Source of the DNA: JANXZS01 sp963797255
GTDB taxonomy: Bacteria > Acidobacteriota > Terriglobia > Terriglobales > Acidobacteriaceae
Length of the DNA: 64,000 bases
Assembly: GCA_963797255.1 (NCBI GenBank)
Contig: CAWCOV010000019.1
Coordinates: 372,001-436,000, forward strand
Direction of reading: 5' to 3'
Positions 26,679-37,514 of this stretch are shown here, one piece after another. The notes beneath the pieces were generated by a model. It made no database searches and was not told where the DNA came from. It saw nothing but the letters and a program-made list of their open reading frames with translations. A program made the position numbers and the translations under genes. Position 1 is the first letter of the stretch, and every line of letters starts with the position of its first letter.

Positions 26679-27983
26679 ATGCGTGTTGAGCGTAGCGCGT
26701 ATTTGTCACTGTCGCTGTTACTTATTTCGGTTGCCGGCTTCTCGCAAGCACCGGCGTCGTCCCCTGCCCCTCAACGCACCGTCATTCACGCCGGCAAGGT
26801 GCTGGATGTACACACCGGGACCACGGCAGCAAACCAGGCAATCGTGGTCAGCGGAGACAAGATCGTCTCTGTTGGGCCGGACCAGCCCGCGCAGCCGGGA
26901 GATCGCGAGATTGACTTGCGTGCGATGACCGTGATGCCGGGGATGATCGATGTTCACACGCACCTTACGATGGATACAAACTTCGATCCGTACCACGAGT
27001 TGAGCACGAATGCGATCAAGGAAGCGCTCATCGGAGTTGTGAACGCAAAGACGACGCTTATGGCGGGCTTCACTTCGATACGCAATGTTGGGGCCTCCGG
27101 ATACGCGGACGTTGCGTTGAGAGATGACGTTGAAGCCGGCATGTTTCCGGGGCCGCACATGCAGGTGAGCGGTCCGGCGCTGGGCATTACCGGCGGCCAC
27201 TGCGATGAGAATCTGCTGCCATTCGAATTTCACGCGACATCGGATGGCGTGGCCGATGGCATTGCGGCGGTTCAGCATATGGTTCGCCAGAACATCAAGT
27301 ATGGGGCCGATGTAATCAAAATCTGCGCCACCGGTGGAGTGCTTTCGAAGGGTGATGATCCGCAGGCGTCGCAATACACCATCGAAGAGATGAAGGCTAT
27401 CGTCGCTGACGCGCATCGCCTGGGCCGCAAGGTTGCAGCCCACGCACACGGCACGCAGGGCGCAATGTGGGCGAGCGAGGCTGGCGTGGATTCGATTGAG
27501 CACGGGTCCTATATCGACGCGGCCACTATTGAGGTGCTGAAGAAGAACGGGACATACCTGGTGCCAACGGCTTATCTCGAGACATGGCTTCCGATACATG
27601 GAAACCTGCCGCCCTTCTACCAGAAAAAAGCGGAGGCCGTGAGCAAGATCTCGTTTCAGAACTACCGTAACGCGATCAAGGCAGGCGTGAAGATTGCGTT
27701 GGGGACAGATGCTGCTGTTTATCCGCACGGCATGAACGCACATGAGCTGGACGTCTATGTGAACGACCTCGGAATGAAGCCGCTCGCGGCGATCCAGTCA
27801 GCTACGTTGAATGCCGCGGACCTGATGGGCTGGTCTGACCGCACCGGATCCATCGAAGCGGGCAAATGGGCTGACATCATCGCTGTTTCTGGAGATCCGC
27901 TCGCGGACGTCAAGATACTTCAGAGCGTTCCATTTGTGATGAAGGCCGGCGTCGTCTACAAGGACGAGGCGCATAAGAAATGA
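26679..27983 (+). CDS. Secreted metal-dependent amidohydrolase (imidazolonepropionase/prolidase-like)
   Basis: A 434-residue amidohydrolase-superfamily protein with a signal peptide (about 1-22). Metal and catalytic residues: the DVHTH motif (His93, His95), the DVIKICATGG lysine, AAHAHG, SIEHGSYID, and the ALGTDAAVYPHG aspartate. An AGAGGA precedes the ATG. Related proteins, common in Acidobacteriota, hydrolyse dipeptides with proline or arginine, or cyclic amides; the substrate here is unknown. Export suggests peptide scavenging in the periplasm. Confidence 0.92.
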   Translation: MRVERSAYLSLSLLLISVAGFSQAPASSPAPQRTVIHAGKVLDVHTGTTAANQAIVVSGDKIVSVGPDQPAQPGDREIDLRAMTVMPGMIDVHTHLTMDTNFDPYHELSTNAIKEALIGVVNAKTTLMAGFTSIRNVGASGYADVALRDDVEAGMFPGPHMQVSGPALGITGGHCDENLLPFEFHATSDGVADGIAAVQHMVRQNIKYGADVIKICATGGVLSKGDDPQASQYTIEEMKAIVADAHRLGRKVAAHAHGTQGAMWASEAGVDSIEHGSYIDAATIEVLKKNGTYLVPTAYLETWLPIHGNLPPFYQKKAEAVSKISFQNYRNAIKAGVKIALGTDAAVYPHGMNAHELDVYVNDLGMKPLAAIQSATLNAADLMGWSDRTGSIEAGKWADIIAVSGDPLADVKILQSVPFVMKAGVVYKDEAHKK

Positions 27984-28020
27984 ATTGCAAGGGACATCAG
28001 AAGAAGAACCCGGTGATTCG

Positions 28021-28744
28021 ATGAAAGCCACTGCATTCGAATTCCGGGTTCGAATTTTCATCATTGCGTTGATTTATACTCTGGGATTTTTCTCGCCGTG
28101 GGATCCGCTCCTCGGCTCGGGTGCACGCACGAACATGTGGCTGGATTCTTCGTCGTGGATTGCCGCCACCCGCTGGCTGACGCTCAACGAGGCCACATTA
28201 TTTGTAACTGTGTGTGCGCTGTTATTCGGAATTGCAGGCACAGTGCTTCGGGTGTGGGCCACGGCTTACCTGGGTGGGGCGACCGTCACGGATTCCAGGA
28301 TGCTGGCTGGAGGTGTGGTTGCATCGGGCCCGTACCGACATTTGCGGAATCCACTGTACCTGGGTACATGGCTTCTATCGTTTCCCGTTGCGCTATTGAT
28401 GCCGGTTTCCGGGGCGATATTCGCGCTGATCGCGATACTCGTATTTGAGTTTCGACTGATCCTGGGAGAGGAAGCATTCCTTAGCGGGAAAGCTGGGTCC
28501 TATCTACGAAGATTACAAACAGCGTGTCCCGCGCCTCGTTCCGCGGATACTCTCTGCGATTGGATCAGCCGACGCACGCCCAAAATGGGTGCAAGCGATT
28601 GTGGCAGAGGTCTTCCCGGTCGGCTTCACTCTTTGCTTTGCAGTGCTCGCCTGGCGCTATAACGCACAACTCCTGACAAAGTGCCTGTTGATCTGTTTTG
28701 GCGTGTCGTTGATTGTGAAAGCCATAATTCGCAGAGAGGGATAA
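28021..28744 (+). CDS. Isoprenylcysteine methyltransferase-like membrane protein, one frameshift
   Basis: A membrane protein of the PEMT/ICMT methyltransferase type. Helices are seen at about 10-25, 55-80 and 105-150, and the family motif GPYRHLRNPLYLGTWLL is clear. The uninterrupted frame loses the pattern after LSGKAG; one extra base near 28485-28493 (an A in a short run) restores PIYEDYKQRVPRLVPRI and a further C-terminal helix pair ending at 28744, for about 240 residues. The methyl acceptor is unknown. It starts about 35 bp after the amidohydrolase and may share its transcript. Confidence 0.82.
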
Positions 28745-28756
28745 GAGTTAGAACGC

Positions 28757-28791
28757 AAAAAAAGAGGAGAGACGCTTGCCTTCGTCTCTCC
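28757..28791 (-). terminator. Rho-independent terminator of the HU gene
   Basis: On the minus strand a 9-bp GC-rich stem (28783-28791 with 28766-28774) with an 8-nt loop is followed, after a short spacer, by seven T's (28757-28763). It lies downstream of the leftward HU gene. Confidence 0.85.
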
Positions 28792-28866
28792 CACTACATG
28801 CTGTCCTAATGAAGTCCTGCGGCCCGTCTTTGGTGCGGGCCATGCAGGGCGATTGATGAGGTAAAG

Positions 28867-29163
28867 CTACTTCTTTGGTGGCGCGATTACGTCTTTGGCA
28901 GCCTTGGCTACGCGGAACTTCACGACGGTCTTCGCCTTGATCTTGATGGTTTCGCCGGTCTGGGGATTGCGTCCGAGACGAGCTTTGCGCTCCGCCTTTA
29001 CGAGGCGTCCCAGGCCGGGAATCACGAATACGCCGTTCTTCTTTGTTTCCTTGACTGCTGTTTCAGCGAGCAGATCCAGAAAAGTTGCTGACTGTTTATT
29101 TGTGACTGCGAGTTTCTCCGCCATGTGACGGACAAGTGCTGTCTTGGTCATGCCTGTTGCCAT
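28867..29163 (-). CDS. hup: HU-family DNA-binding protein
   Basis: A 98-residue nucleoid protein of the HU/IHF family. Seen: TKTALVRHMAEK at the N-terminus and the DNA-binding arm with GRNPQTGETIKIKAK followed by FRVAKAAKD. AGGAGG nine bases upstream of ATG fixes the start. It is a single gene with its own terminator. The region upstream carries phased T-tracts (see separate entry), which may mean that the HU promoter is governed by DNA curvature. Confidence 0.96.
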   Translation of the reverse strand: MATGMTKTALVRHMAEKLAVTNKQSATFLDLLAETAVKETKKNGVFVIPGLGRLVKAERKARLGRNPQTGETIKIKAKTVVKFRVAKAAKDVIAPPKK

Positions 29164-29465
29164 CTTGTAAATCCTCCTAGTGGTACTTGTCTTTCACCAC
29201 AACGGAGTGCGCGATGAGCCTTCTCCGAAGCAGCTATCAAGGTTCTTTCTCTGCATGGTCGGGGTGTTTGCTTCGATGCGGGCCGTTAGCCTGATGTGTG
29301 CGAAACCCTGTGTTCATGCGGGTTCAAAGAACCCTACCGCCGTTTACGATGCGGCTTTCGGAAATCTTTGTCAACGAGAAAAACCCTATTTCCACAGGTT
29401 TTTTAGGGTTTTGTCCTATTTTTACCCGTTTTTTGCTGTTTTTGCCCAATTTTGAGCACTTTTCA
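29164..29465. other. HU upstream region with phased A/T-tracts (predicted curved DNA)
   Basis: This 302-bp gap holds no gene. Six T-runs of 4-6 bases lie at 29399-29404, 29409-29412, 29419-29423, 29429-29434, 29439-29443 and 29450-29453. Their centres are 9 to 10.5 bp apart, so they face the same side of the helix, which is the classic pattern of intrinsic curvature. An A5 run at 29379-29383 is in the same phase two turns away. They lie about 235-290 bp upstream of the HU start. Confidence 0.75.
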
Positions 29466-30302
29466 TCAGCCGAGGATGCGGCCATTCATCGGAAACAGCA
29501 CGCGCTTGTTTCGTTTGAGGGCATGCACGAGAGGCGTATTCAGGGCCTCAACCAAGGGGGTTGCCAGGCGGAAACGCAGAACGATCTCGCGAACGAAATT
29601 CTCGTCGAGAGCTGCTTCCGTGGGCAAAGTTGTCGCCAGTCCCCATTGCCGGCAGAGTATAAGATCCATGGCCGGGTGTTCCTTGGGAAAGCCCTTTGGC
29701 GGTCGCGTGAGCGGCAGGCCGTCGAAGCTATCCATCTGCCGACGCAGTTTCCTATCGTTCAGCAGATCGCGCACTTCCTCATGGTGATCGAGCAGGTAAT
29801 TGCGAATCGCCGATAGCTGCTCTCGTTCCGGCATGTAAACGCCCGCTGCGATTACAACCTCTTTACCGGAGATGTGAAAGTAATAGCCCCCGCCGGATGT
29901 CTTTTCCAGTCCTTCCCGTGACCACCACGCAGCGATGTTGCGTTTGTAGGGACTTTTGTCTGACGAGAAGCGCGTGTCGCGGTAGATGCGCATCATGCAC
30001 TTTTGCGGCGGCCGCACGTGTGCCGGGGCAAACTCCGCCATTGCTGAAGTGATTTGTTCAATGATGTGCAGCATCGGCCGTTTGAGTTCGCGCTCAAACT
30101 CCGGCTTGCGTGGTTCAAACCATTCCCGGCGATTGTTGCGCTCCAACGAGCGCAGAAACTTCAGAGCGGCAGGAGTAAACCACGCATTTGTCCCCAGCTC
30201 GGGGTTCCCATGGGATATGGGCGCAGTTCTGGATGTGGCAGGGGCAGCTTTCACTCGCCCTTTTTTTGCGGTTGATCTAAGTCTTTGAGTTGCGGGAGTC
30301 AT
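29466..30302 (-). CDS. DUF2461 (TIGR02453) family protein
   Basis: A 278-residue conserved protein of unknown function. After a basic N-terminus of about 35 residues it shows the family features FTPAALKFLRSLERNNRREWF, MMRIYRDTRFSSDKSPYKRNIAAWW-like stretch (in two parts), YFHISGKEVVIAAGVYMPE, and RPPKGFPKEHP near the end. The first 30 or so residues (rich in Arg, Ala and Thr) are variable, so the start could be later. No partner gene is apparent. Confidence 0.88.
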   Translation of the reverse strand: MTPATQRLRSTAKKGRVKAAPATSRTAPISHGNPELGTNAWFTPAALKFLRSLERNNRREWFEPRKPEFERELKRPMLHIIEQITSAMAEFAPAHVRPPQKCMMRIYRDTRFSSDKSPYKRNIAAWWSREGLEKTSGGGYYFHISGKEVVIAAGVYMPEREQLSAIRNYLLDHHEEVRDLLNDRKLRRQMDSFDGLPLTRPPKGFPKEHPAMDLILCRQWGLATTLPTEAALDENFVREIVLRFRLATPLVEALNTPLVHALKRNKRVLFPMNGRILG

Positions 30303-30466
30303 CGAAACCGATTTTAAAGTGTTCTATGCGACGAAAACCGAGTTGAACAAATTTCCGTTTTAGCTGGTCTGATTTTACCGAAGTGAACATCCAATGCACA
30401 GGACGTAAAACCCTCTGCAACCTTCGTGCAGCATCGCTTCGGCCGATCTTCGCTCACAATATTGAT

Positions 30467-30934
30467 ATGTTTCGCACCCTTTCAGCCTTCGGCGCACGCA
30501 CCCTGTTGATATTTCTAGCGACAGCCTTGTGCCTTGGAACCGAAATCAACGCGGGAAGCGATCAGATCTCATCCGAACAGGCTCGTACCGTTGCGCTGAT
30601 GGTTGCGCGCCATGACAGCATCAACGTAACCGATCCCGACATCGTGGTGGACTCCATGGACGGGAATGGAGCGTTTGTTCCGGGGTACTTCAGCTTTATT
30701 TTCATCGCCGTGGATCCGCATGTTCCGGGAAAAGACAAGACGCTTGCCATGTATGCGGTAAGTCCGCGTACAGGCGATGTCTGGGAGCTAAATCTTTGCA
30801 AACACTACGATTTTCCCGAGTTGTCGCGAATGCAGCACAACATTCAACACAAGACGGGTGCCCACCTGTCCGATGAAACTGCCTCAGCAAAATCAATGGG
30901 ATGCGAAAAGCCGCCGCAATCCGTCAGCAACTAG
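30467..30934 (+). CDS. Hypothetical secreted protein
   Basis: About 155 residues; family not recognised. It begins with a signal-like segment (LLIFLATALCLGTEINA), followed by a compact soluble domain that contains VDSMDGNGAFVPGYFSFIF and SPRTGDVWELNLCKHYDF, with two cysteines. The frame is open 28 codons earlier, but the signal peptide suggests the start at 30467. It is a single rightward gene facing ruvA. Probably periplasmic; the role is unknown. Confidence 0.65.
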   Translation: MFRTLSAFGARTLLIFLATALCLGTEINAGSDQISSEQARTVALMVARHDSINVTDPDIVVDSMDGNGAFVPGYFSFIFIAVDPHVPGKDKTLAMYAVSPRTGDVWELNLCKHYDFPELSRMQHNIQHKTGAHLSDETASAKSMGCEKPPQSVSN

Positions 30935-30968
30935 GGTTTCGACTTTAGCCTGATCCTGCGAGCGTTAG

Positions 30969-31556
30969 CTAGCGAATCACCAGCATGGCCGCGCGGAACA
31001 ATTCATCGAAATCCTTTGCCGCAGCTTCATTCTTCTGGATCACCGTTTCAATGGCCTTTTGTGCCGATGCGCGTTGATATCCAAGGTTGACCAGCGCTGA
31101 GAGCGCGTCTTCCGCAGCCGGGCCTCCGGCTACGGGTACTGGCGCCGTAGCCATATCGTCCAACTTGTCTTTGAGTTCGACAACCAGGCGTTCCGCCAAT
31201 TTTTTGCCAACGCCGGGAATGCGTGTGAGTGTCGCGTGGTCCTGCGCCCGAATGGCGGCGACCGTGCGCTCAGGATTCAGCCCGCTGAGGATTGTGACAG
31301 CCAGCTTGGGGCCTACTCCGCTGACCTTGATGAGCCGTTCAAAGAGCTTTTTCTCGTTGCGGTCAAGAAATCCGTAGAGGGCCAGCACGCCCTCCGCCAC
31401 CTGCGTGTAGATGAAGAGGGAGACATCCTTGCCCTCCGCCGGCAAAGCGGTAAAAGTCGGCACGCTGACAACAACGTCGTAGCCGACGCCGCCTGCATTC
31501 ACTATGGCCTGGCCAGGCTGCTTGTAGAAGAGGGTTCCGTTCAGGTGGGCAATCAT
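30969..31556 (-). CDS. ruvA: Holliday junction branch migration protein RuvA
   Basis: A 195-residue RuvA, the junction-binding partner of the RuvB motor. Seen: N-terminal OB-fold starting MIAHLNGTLF, two helix-hairpin-helix motifs (GVGPKLA at 80-86 and GVGKKLAERL at about 115-124), and the C-terminal domain contacting RuvB (ALVNLGYQRASAQKAIE). ruvB and ruvC are not next to it in this window. Confidence 0.96.
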   Translation of the reverse strand: MIAHLNGTLFYKQPGQAIVNAGGVGYDVVVSVPTFTALPAEGKDVSLFIYTQVAEGVLALYGFLDRNEKKLFERLIKVSGVGPKLAVTILSGLNPERTVAAIRAQDHATLTRIPGVGKKLAERLVVELKDKLDDMATAPVPVAGGPAAEDALSALVNLGYQRASAQKAIETVIQKNEAAAKDFDELFRAAMLVIR

Positions 31557-31696
31557 TGCGGCGATTGTATCGCGCTCGGCTGACGAGCGTCAGTTGGGAG
31601 CAGATGAAACGCCAACGCGCGGACATCGTTATTACCCTTGCGATTCTCTACGAGGAAGTTGGCGCCGAAGGCTCGGTTGCCCGTCCGGCGAGGGCA

Positions 31697-32455
31697 CTAG
31701 CCGCGGCGGCGATAGAGGATCTGGAATTCATACCCGGAATTTGGCGGGAAAAGCGATGCGACGTGTCGCAGCCGCTCTGCGAGTGCCGGTGCTGCCAGAA
31801 GCGGGTATTCCCGTTCGCGCAAATCGGAGTAATCGAAATCCAGCGTAAGCGAGAGCATGTAAATAGCGATGGCATCGGAAAAGGCGGCGTCCATGTAGCT
31901 GTTGCGAGCACGCTCATCGACGGGACTCTCGGAACCGTCGGAACGGCGGCGGTCGAAGGATCGGCGACGATGTTCAAACGCATCCTGACTCGTCTCGCCG
32001 CGGACATCCGCTGTCGCCTGCGACCATACCAGGTCGGAGAAACTTTGAGGCACGCCGACTGCTTCCACGAAGTGATGCCCGGCGTTGATGAAGAATTCGA
32101 AGGCGAGCGCGAATTTATCCTGCATCAGGCGGGTAGAAATGAAGATGCAATCGGCATTGCCGAACTTCACGTTGCGGTGGCAGATCGCACGATCGCTCAG
32201 GTCCACGCTGTAGGCGGGTGCCACCATGATTTCATCCGACTCGCCCAAGGTAAGTGGAACAAAGTAGTAGGCGTGATGCGAAAGAGCCGCAGAGACTGAA
32301 GATGGGACAGCCTGCAGAATCTGCTCAAGATCCGCCGTGACCAGGTTCGTCTCACCAAAAGTGGCGTAGCAAATGCCGTTGGTGGCCTGCTGAACAGCAG
32401 TCTCCTGGGCGACCTTTTGAGCAGGGAGTAACTCGATCTGGGCGGCTTCAGCCAT
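31697..32455 (-). CDS. Hypothetical protein, 252 residues
   Basis: Not recognised. Soluble, acidic-to-neutral, with no signal peptide. The N-terminus is MAEAAQIELLPAQK; the middle has YFVPLTLGESDEIMVAPAYS, and an Arg/Ser/Asp-rich stretch (RRRSFDRRRSDGSESPVDE) interrupts it near residue 180. The frame is open 60 codons upstream, but that part overlaps the divergent neighbour. The rightward open frame of similar length on the other strand has no protein-like features and is taken as a shadow. It lies about 140 bp downstream... of no gene on its strand: its upstream neighbour is a divergent small membrane protein and ruvA follows it on the same strand. Confidence 0.6.
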   Translation of the reverse strand: MAEAAQIELLPAQKVAQETAVQQATNGICYATFGETNLVTADLEQILQAVPSSVSAALSHHAYYFVPLTLGESDEIMVAPAYSVDLSDRAICHRNVKFGNADCIFISTRLMQDKFALAFEFFINAGHHFVEAVGVPQSFSDLVWSQATADVRGETSQDAFEHRRRSFDRRRSDGSESPVDERARNSYMDAAFSDAIAIYMLSLTLDFDYSDLREREYPLLAAPALAERLRHVASLFPPNSGYEFQILYRRRG

Positions 32456-32511
32456 AACGCTGTATTCTAACTGAGCAGTGGCCTCGCCGCTTGCGCAAAG
32501 GATTCCAGGCA

Positions 32512-32847
32512 ATGACGCAGGGGCACTCCCGCAACGAATTCGGCATTTCAGTTGACGCAAATCCCAGGAAGCGCGGTTTGGTTTTCGGTCTGCCGCTGGG
32601 GAATTTCGGCCTGTTCGCCAGCCTGTTGATTTCATTTTCCGCCGGTTTTCTGGCGTTTTTCCTCACGACGTTCGTTGGCATCTTCGGAATTCTTTTCTAC
32701 AACTCTCTTGGGCATCACGCGGTCGATTATGCGGTGGCGTACAAAGCTATCGCGTTGCCGGTGGGGATAGTGGTGCTTCTGGTTTGTTTGTTGTTTTTCG
32801 GATCTCTATGGATCCGGCGCAAGACCTCGGAGAATTCACCAGTCTGA
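32512..32847 (+). CDS. Hypothetical small membrane protein
   Basis: About 111 residues with two clear membrane helices (about 32-62 and 82-102), a short polar N-terminus and a basic C-terminus (IRRKTSENSPV). Family not recognised. ATG at 32512 is preferred to TTG at 32491. It is divergent from the 252-residue hypothetical protein, with only about 56 bp between the starts. Confidence 0.6.
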   Translation: MTQGHSRNEFGISVDANPRKRGLVFGLPLGNFGLFASLLISFSAGFLAFFLTTFVGIFGILFYNSLGHHAVDYAVAYKAIALPVGIVVLLVCLLFFGSLWIRRKTSENSPV

Positions 32848-32999
32848 GTTCGGTGCTTTTATTAAGCGACAACATCCTCCATTCCCTCGCCCTAACTCAG
32901 TACTAAAACGATGTCCGTGCACTTGCGCCAGCAAGTCTTCTGGCCTTCAAAGCCCTGTTATTCTCAAAAAATCGACCCTTTTTCTGGAGGCGTTTTCGC

Positions 33000-34748
<1,749 letters not shown>

Positions 34749-34767
34749 CGGGATTGCGGACGGATCA

Positions 34768-35280
34768 TTAGTGTCGTCCGCAGTTCAACTTCACTTCGGA
34801 AGATTCGCGTGCCAGATACCCCAATTCAGCAAGGATCGCGAAAGATACCCAGCAGAGGTATGGAACCATCATCCAGGCAGCCAGAGGGTAAACTCGCCAA
34901 TACGCGATCGTCATGAGCAGGATGGCAAACCACAAAATTACGATTTCTACGGCTGCGCCGAAAATCAGGTGCTGATGAAAGAAGATCCAACTCCAGGCGA
35001 AATTCAGTACCAACTGCACCCAGAACAGAATCAGGGCGCGGGTGCGATTGGGTGAGTCCGGCATACGCCAGATGAGCCAGGCAGCAATTCCCATCAGTGC
35101 GTAAAGGATGGTCCATACCGGTGCGAAGACCTGGTTCGGGGGGTTGAAACTGGGCTTTGAGATATTGGCATACCAGGTTGGGATCGCTTGAGCGGTTGCG
35201 TAGCCTGCGACCCCGGATACGAGAAAACAGGCTGCGAGCCAACCGCCAAGCGCAAGCCATTGATTGCCACGGCTTTCCAT
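34768..35280 (-). CDS. tspO: TspO/MBR-family tryptophan-rich sensory protein
   Basis: About 170 residues with five membrane helices. Seen: WYANISKPSFNPPNQVFAPVW, WTILYALMGIAAWLIW and FAWSWIFFHQHLIFGAAVEI, with the Trp-rich composition typical of TspO, which binds porphyrins and has roles in tetrapyrrole and stress regulation. The frame is open 16 codons before; MESRGNQW at 35280 fits the family better. It faces the M28 gene at its end and is divergent from thrS. Confidence 0.93.
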   Translation of the reverse strand: MESRGNQWLALGGWLAACFLVSGVAGYATAQAIPTWYANISKPSFNPPNQVFAPVWTILYALMGIAAWLIWRMPDSPNRTRALILFWVQLVLNFAWSWIFFHQHLIFGAAVEIVILWFAILLMTIAYWRVYPLAAWMMVPYLCWVSFAILAELGYLARESSEVKLNCGRH

Positions 35281-35430
35281 GTGAATCCCTCTCGCGAGCA
35301 AGGGTAGCATCAGGAAACTCGTCGCCATGACTCTCCTCTCGAATTCTTCATTGCTGTGTGACGAGAGGAAACAAAATGGCTAACCTTGTTCACTGACTCG
35401 ACTTAGGCCGTCAGACCCAATATTCTTGGA

Positions 35431-37493
35431 ATGACCTTCAAGACAAAACTTATGAGTTCATCTGAAAACACAATCCAGGTTCAGCTTCCCGACGGCACAG
35501 TCAAGAACTTCCCCTCCGGGGCTACGGCGTTTGACGTGGCGAACAGTATCTCTCCGCGCCTCGCCGCTGCTTCTGTGGTAGCTCGCGTTCGCCCGCTGAC
35601 TGCGGAGTCCGCCGCTACGACCGAGGCGGATGAAGCGGCCTCCGAAGCGACAATGTATGCCGCCAATGATCCGAATGCGGAACGGTTGGTCGACCTGAAC
35701 GCGCCCATCAACGTGGATGTAAAGCTGCAGCTGCTGACGGAGAAAGATCCCGAGTCGCTGAAGGTGGTGCGTCACTCCGCAGCTCACGTTCTGGCGACAG
35801 CAGTGCTGGAGTTATTTCCGGAGACGAAGCTGGGACACGGCCCTGCTACCGATGCTGGATTCTTTTACGATTTCTATCGTCCGACGCCATTCACTCCAGA
35901 TGATCTGAAGCTGATTGAGGCGAAGATGGCGGAAGTCGTCTCGCGCGACGAAAAATTTGTTTGCGAACGCGAACCGCGTGAGAAGGGTCTTGAAGAATTC
36001 AAGGCTGGCGATGACTTCATGAAGGTCCACTTCGTGGAGAAGTTCACGAAACCGGGCGAGGAGATATCGCTTTATCGCAACGGATCCTTTGTGGACTTCT
36101 GCCGCGGGCCGCATGTGCCCTCCACCGGCCGGGTGAAGGCATTCAAGGTGCTGAGCCTTGCAGGTGCGTATTGGCTGGGCGATGAAAAGAATCCGCAATT
36201 GCAGCGCATTTACGGAACGGCTTTCTTTTCGCAGAAAGAAATGGACGCGCATTTCGTGCGGCTGGAAGAAGCAGCCAAGCGTGACCATCGCGTCTTGGGA
36301 AAGCAGATGGATCTTTTTTCCATCCAGGAACTCGCCGGGGCTGGCTTAATCTTCTGGCATCCGAAGGGCGCCATGATCCGCATGATCATGGAAAATTGGA
36401 TGCGGGACGAATGCATTCGACGTGGATATTCGCTCGTCTATACCCCGCACGTGGCGCGCGTGAACCTTTGGCAGACAAGCGGACACGAAGGCTTTTATTC
36501 CCAGAACATGTTTACGCCAATGGAACTGGACGATGCGTTTTACCGCATGAAGCCGATGAACTGTCCATTCCACATTTTGATTTACAAGAATTCGCCGAAG
36601 AGCTACCGCGATCTGCCAGTGCGACTGGCCGAGCTCGGAAATGTGTATCGCTACGAGCGGTCGGGCACTATGCATGGATTGCTAAGGGTGCGCGGCTTTA
36701 CGCAGGACGACGCGCACATCTTCTGTACTCCGGAACAGATCGAAGACGAAGTCGTTGCGTGTATCGATTTTGCGCAGAAAGTTTTAGAGACTTTCGGATT
36801 CAAAGAATTCAAGGTGGAGCTTTCCACCTGGGATCCGAATGACCGTGCGCATTATGCAGGATCGGACGAGAAGTGGCACCTTGCGAATCATTCGCTTGAG
36901 AACGCATTGAAGCGCAAGCAGATTCCCTACAAGACGATCCCAGGCGAGGCCGCGTTTTACGGCCCGAAGATCGACGTGAAGCTTGTCGATGTCCTGGGCC
37001 GGTTGTGGCAGCTCTCGACGGTACAATTTGACTTCAACATGCCGGCGCGTTTCGAGATGGAATATGTGGGTGAAGACGGAGAACGCCACCAGCCATTGAT
37101 GGTGCATCGCGCACTGTTCGGCTCCGTGGAGCGCTTTTTCGGGGTGCTGATTGAGCATTATGCAGGCGCCTTCCCGCTTTGGCTTGCTCCTGTGCAGGTT
37201 GGATTGGTACCCATTAGCGAACGGCATATCCCTTACGCGCAAAAGATACAGAAACAGTTACAAGATGCCGGATTCCGCGTGGAGCTTGACGGGCGCAATG
37301 AAAAAATGAATGCCAAGATCCGCGACCTTACGATGCAGAAGATACCTTACCTGCTCGTGATGGGCGATAAGGAAGCCGAGGCGGAGGCTGTGAGCGTAAG
37401 AACGCGTGGCAAGGGAGACAAGGCTCGATGCCATTCGCCGAGTTCCTGAGCCGTATGCAAGGATTGGTCGAGAGCAAATCGACGGAGCTCTAG
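35431..37493 (+). CDS. thrS: Threonine-tRNA ligase, one frameshift at the 3' end
   Basis: About 687 residues when corrected. Domains: an N-terminal TGS (VQLPDGTVKNFPSGATAFDVA) carrying an extra Ala/Glu-rich stretch of about 35 residues (about 55-90); the editing domain with HSAAHVLATAVLELFP; the class II core with the GPATDAGFFYDF start and the MKPMNCPFHILIYKN motif; and the anticodon domain. The frame breaks near 37422: one missing G in a GG(G) run; the other frame continues SMPFAEFLSRMQGL and stops at 37493. Start 35431 or 35452 (MSSSENTIQVQL). Since thrS is essential, sequence error is the likely cause. Confidence 0.95.
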
Positions 37494-37495
37494 AA

Positions 37496-37514
37496 CTGCG
37501 AAATTACTTCGCAG
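37496..37514. terminator. Small hairpin between convergent thrS and rfbB
   Basis: A 7-bp perfect stem with a 5-nt loop sits on the junction of the two stop codons. No T-run follows on either side, so it is only a possible terminator. Confidence 0.35.

Noticed and set aside
26718..27743. Leftward open frame of 341 codons inside the amidohydrolase gene
   Set aside because: It is fully antisense to a gene with clear catalytic motifs and reads like a composition shadow rich in Arg, His and Cys.
31556..32299. Rightward open frame of 247 codons
   Set aside because: It lies opposite the 252-residue protein, its sequence has no recognisable domain, signal or ribosome site, and it opens inside ruvA's start.
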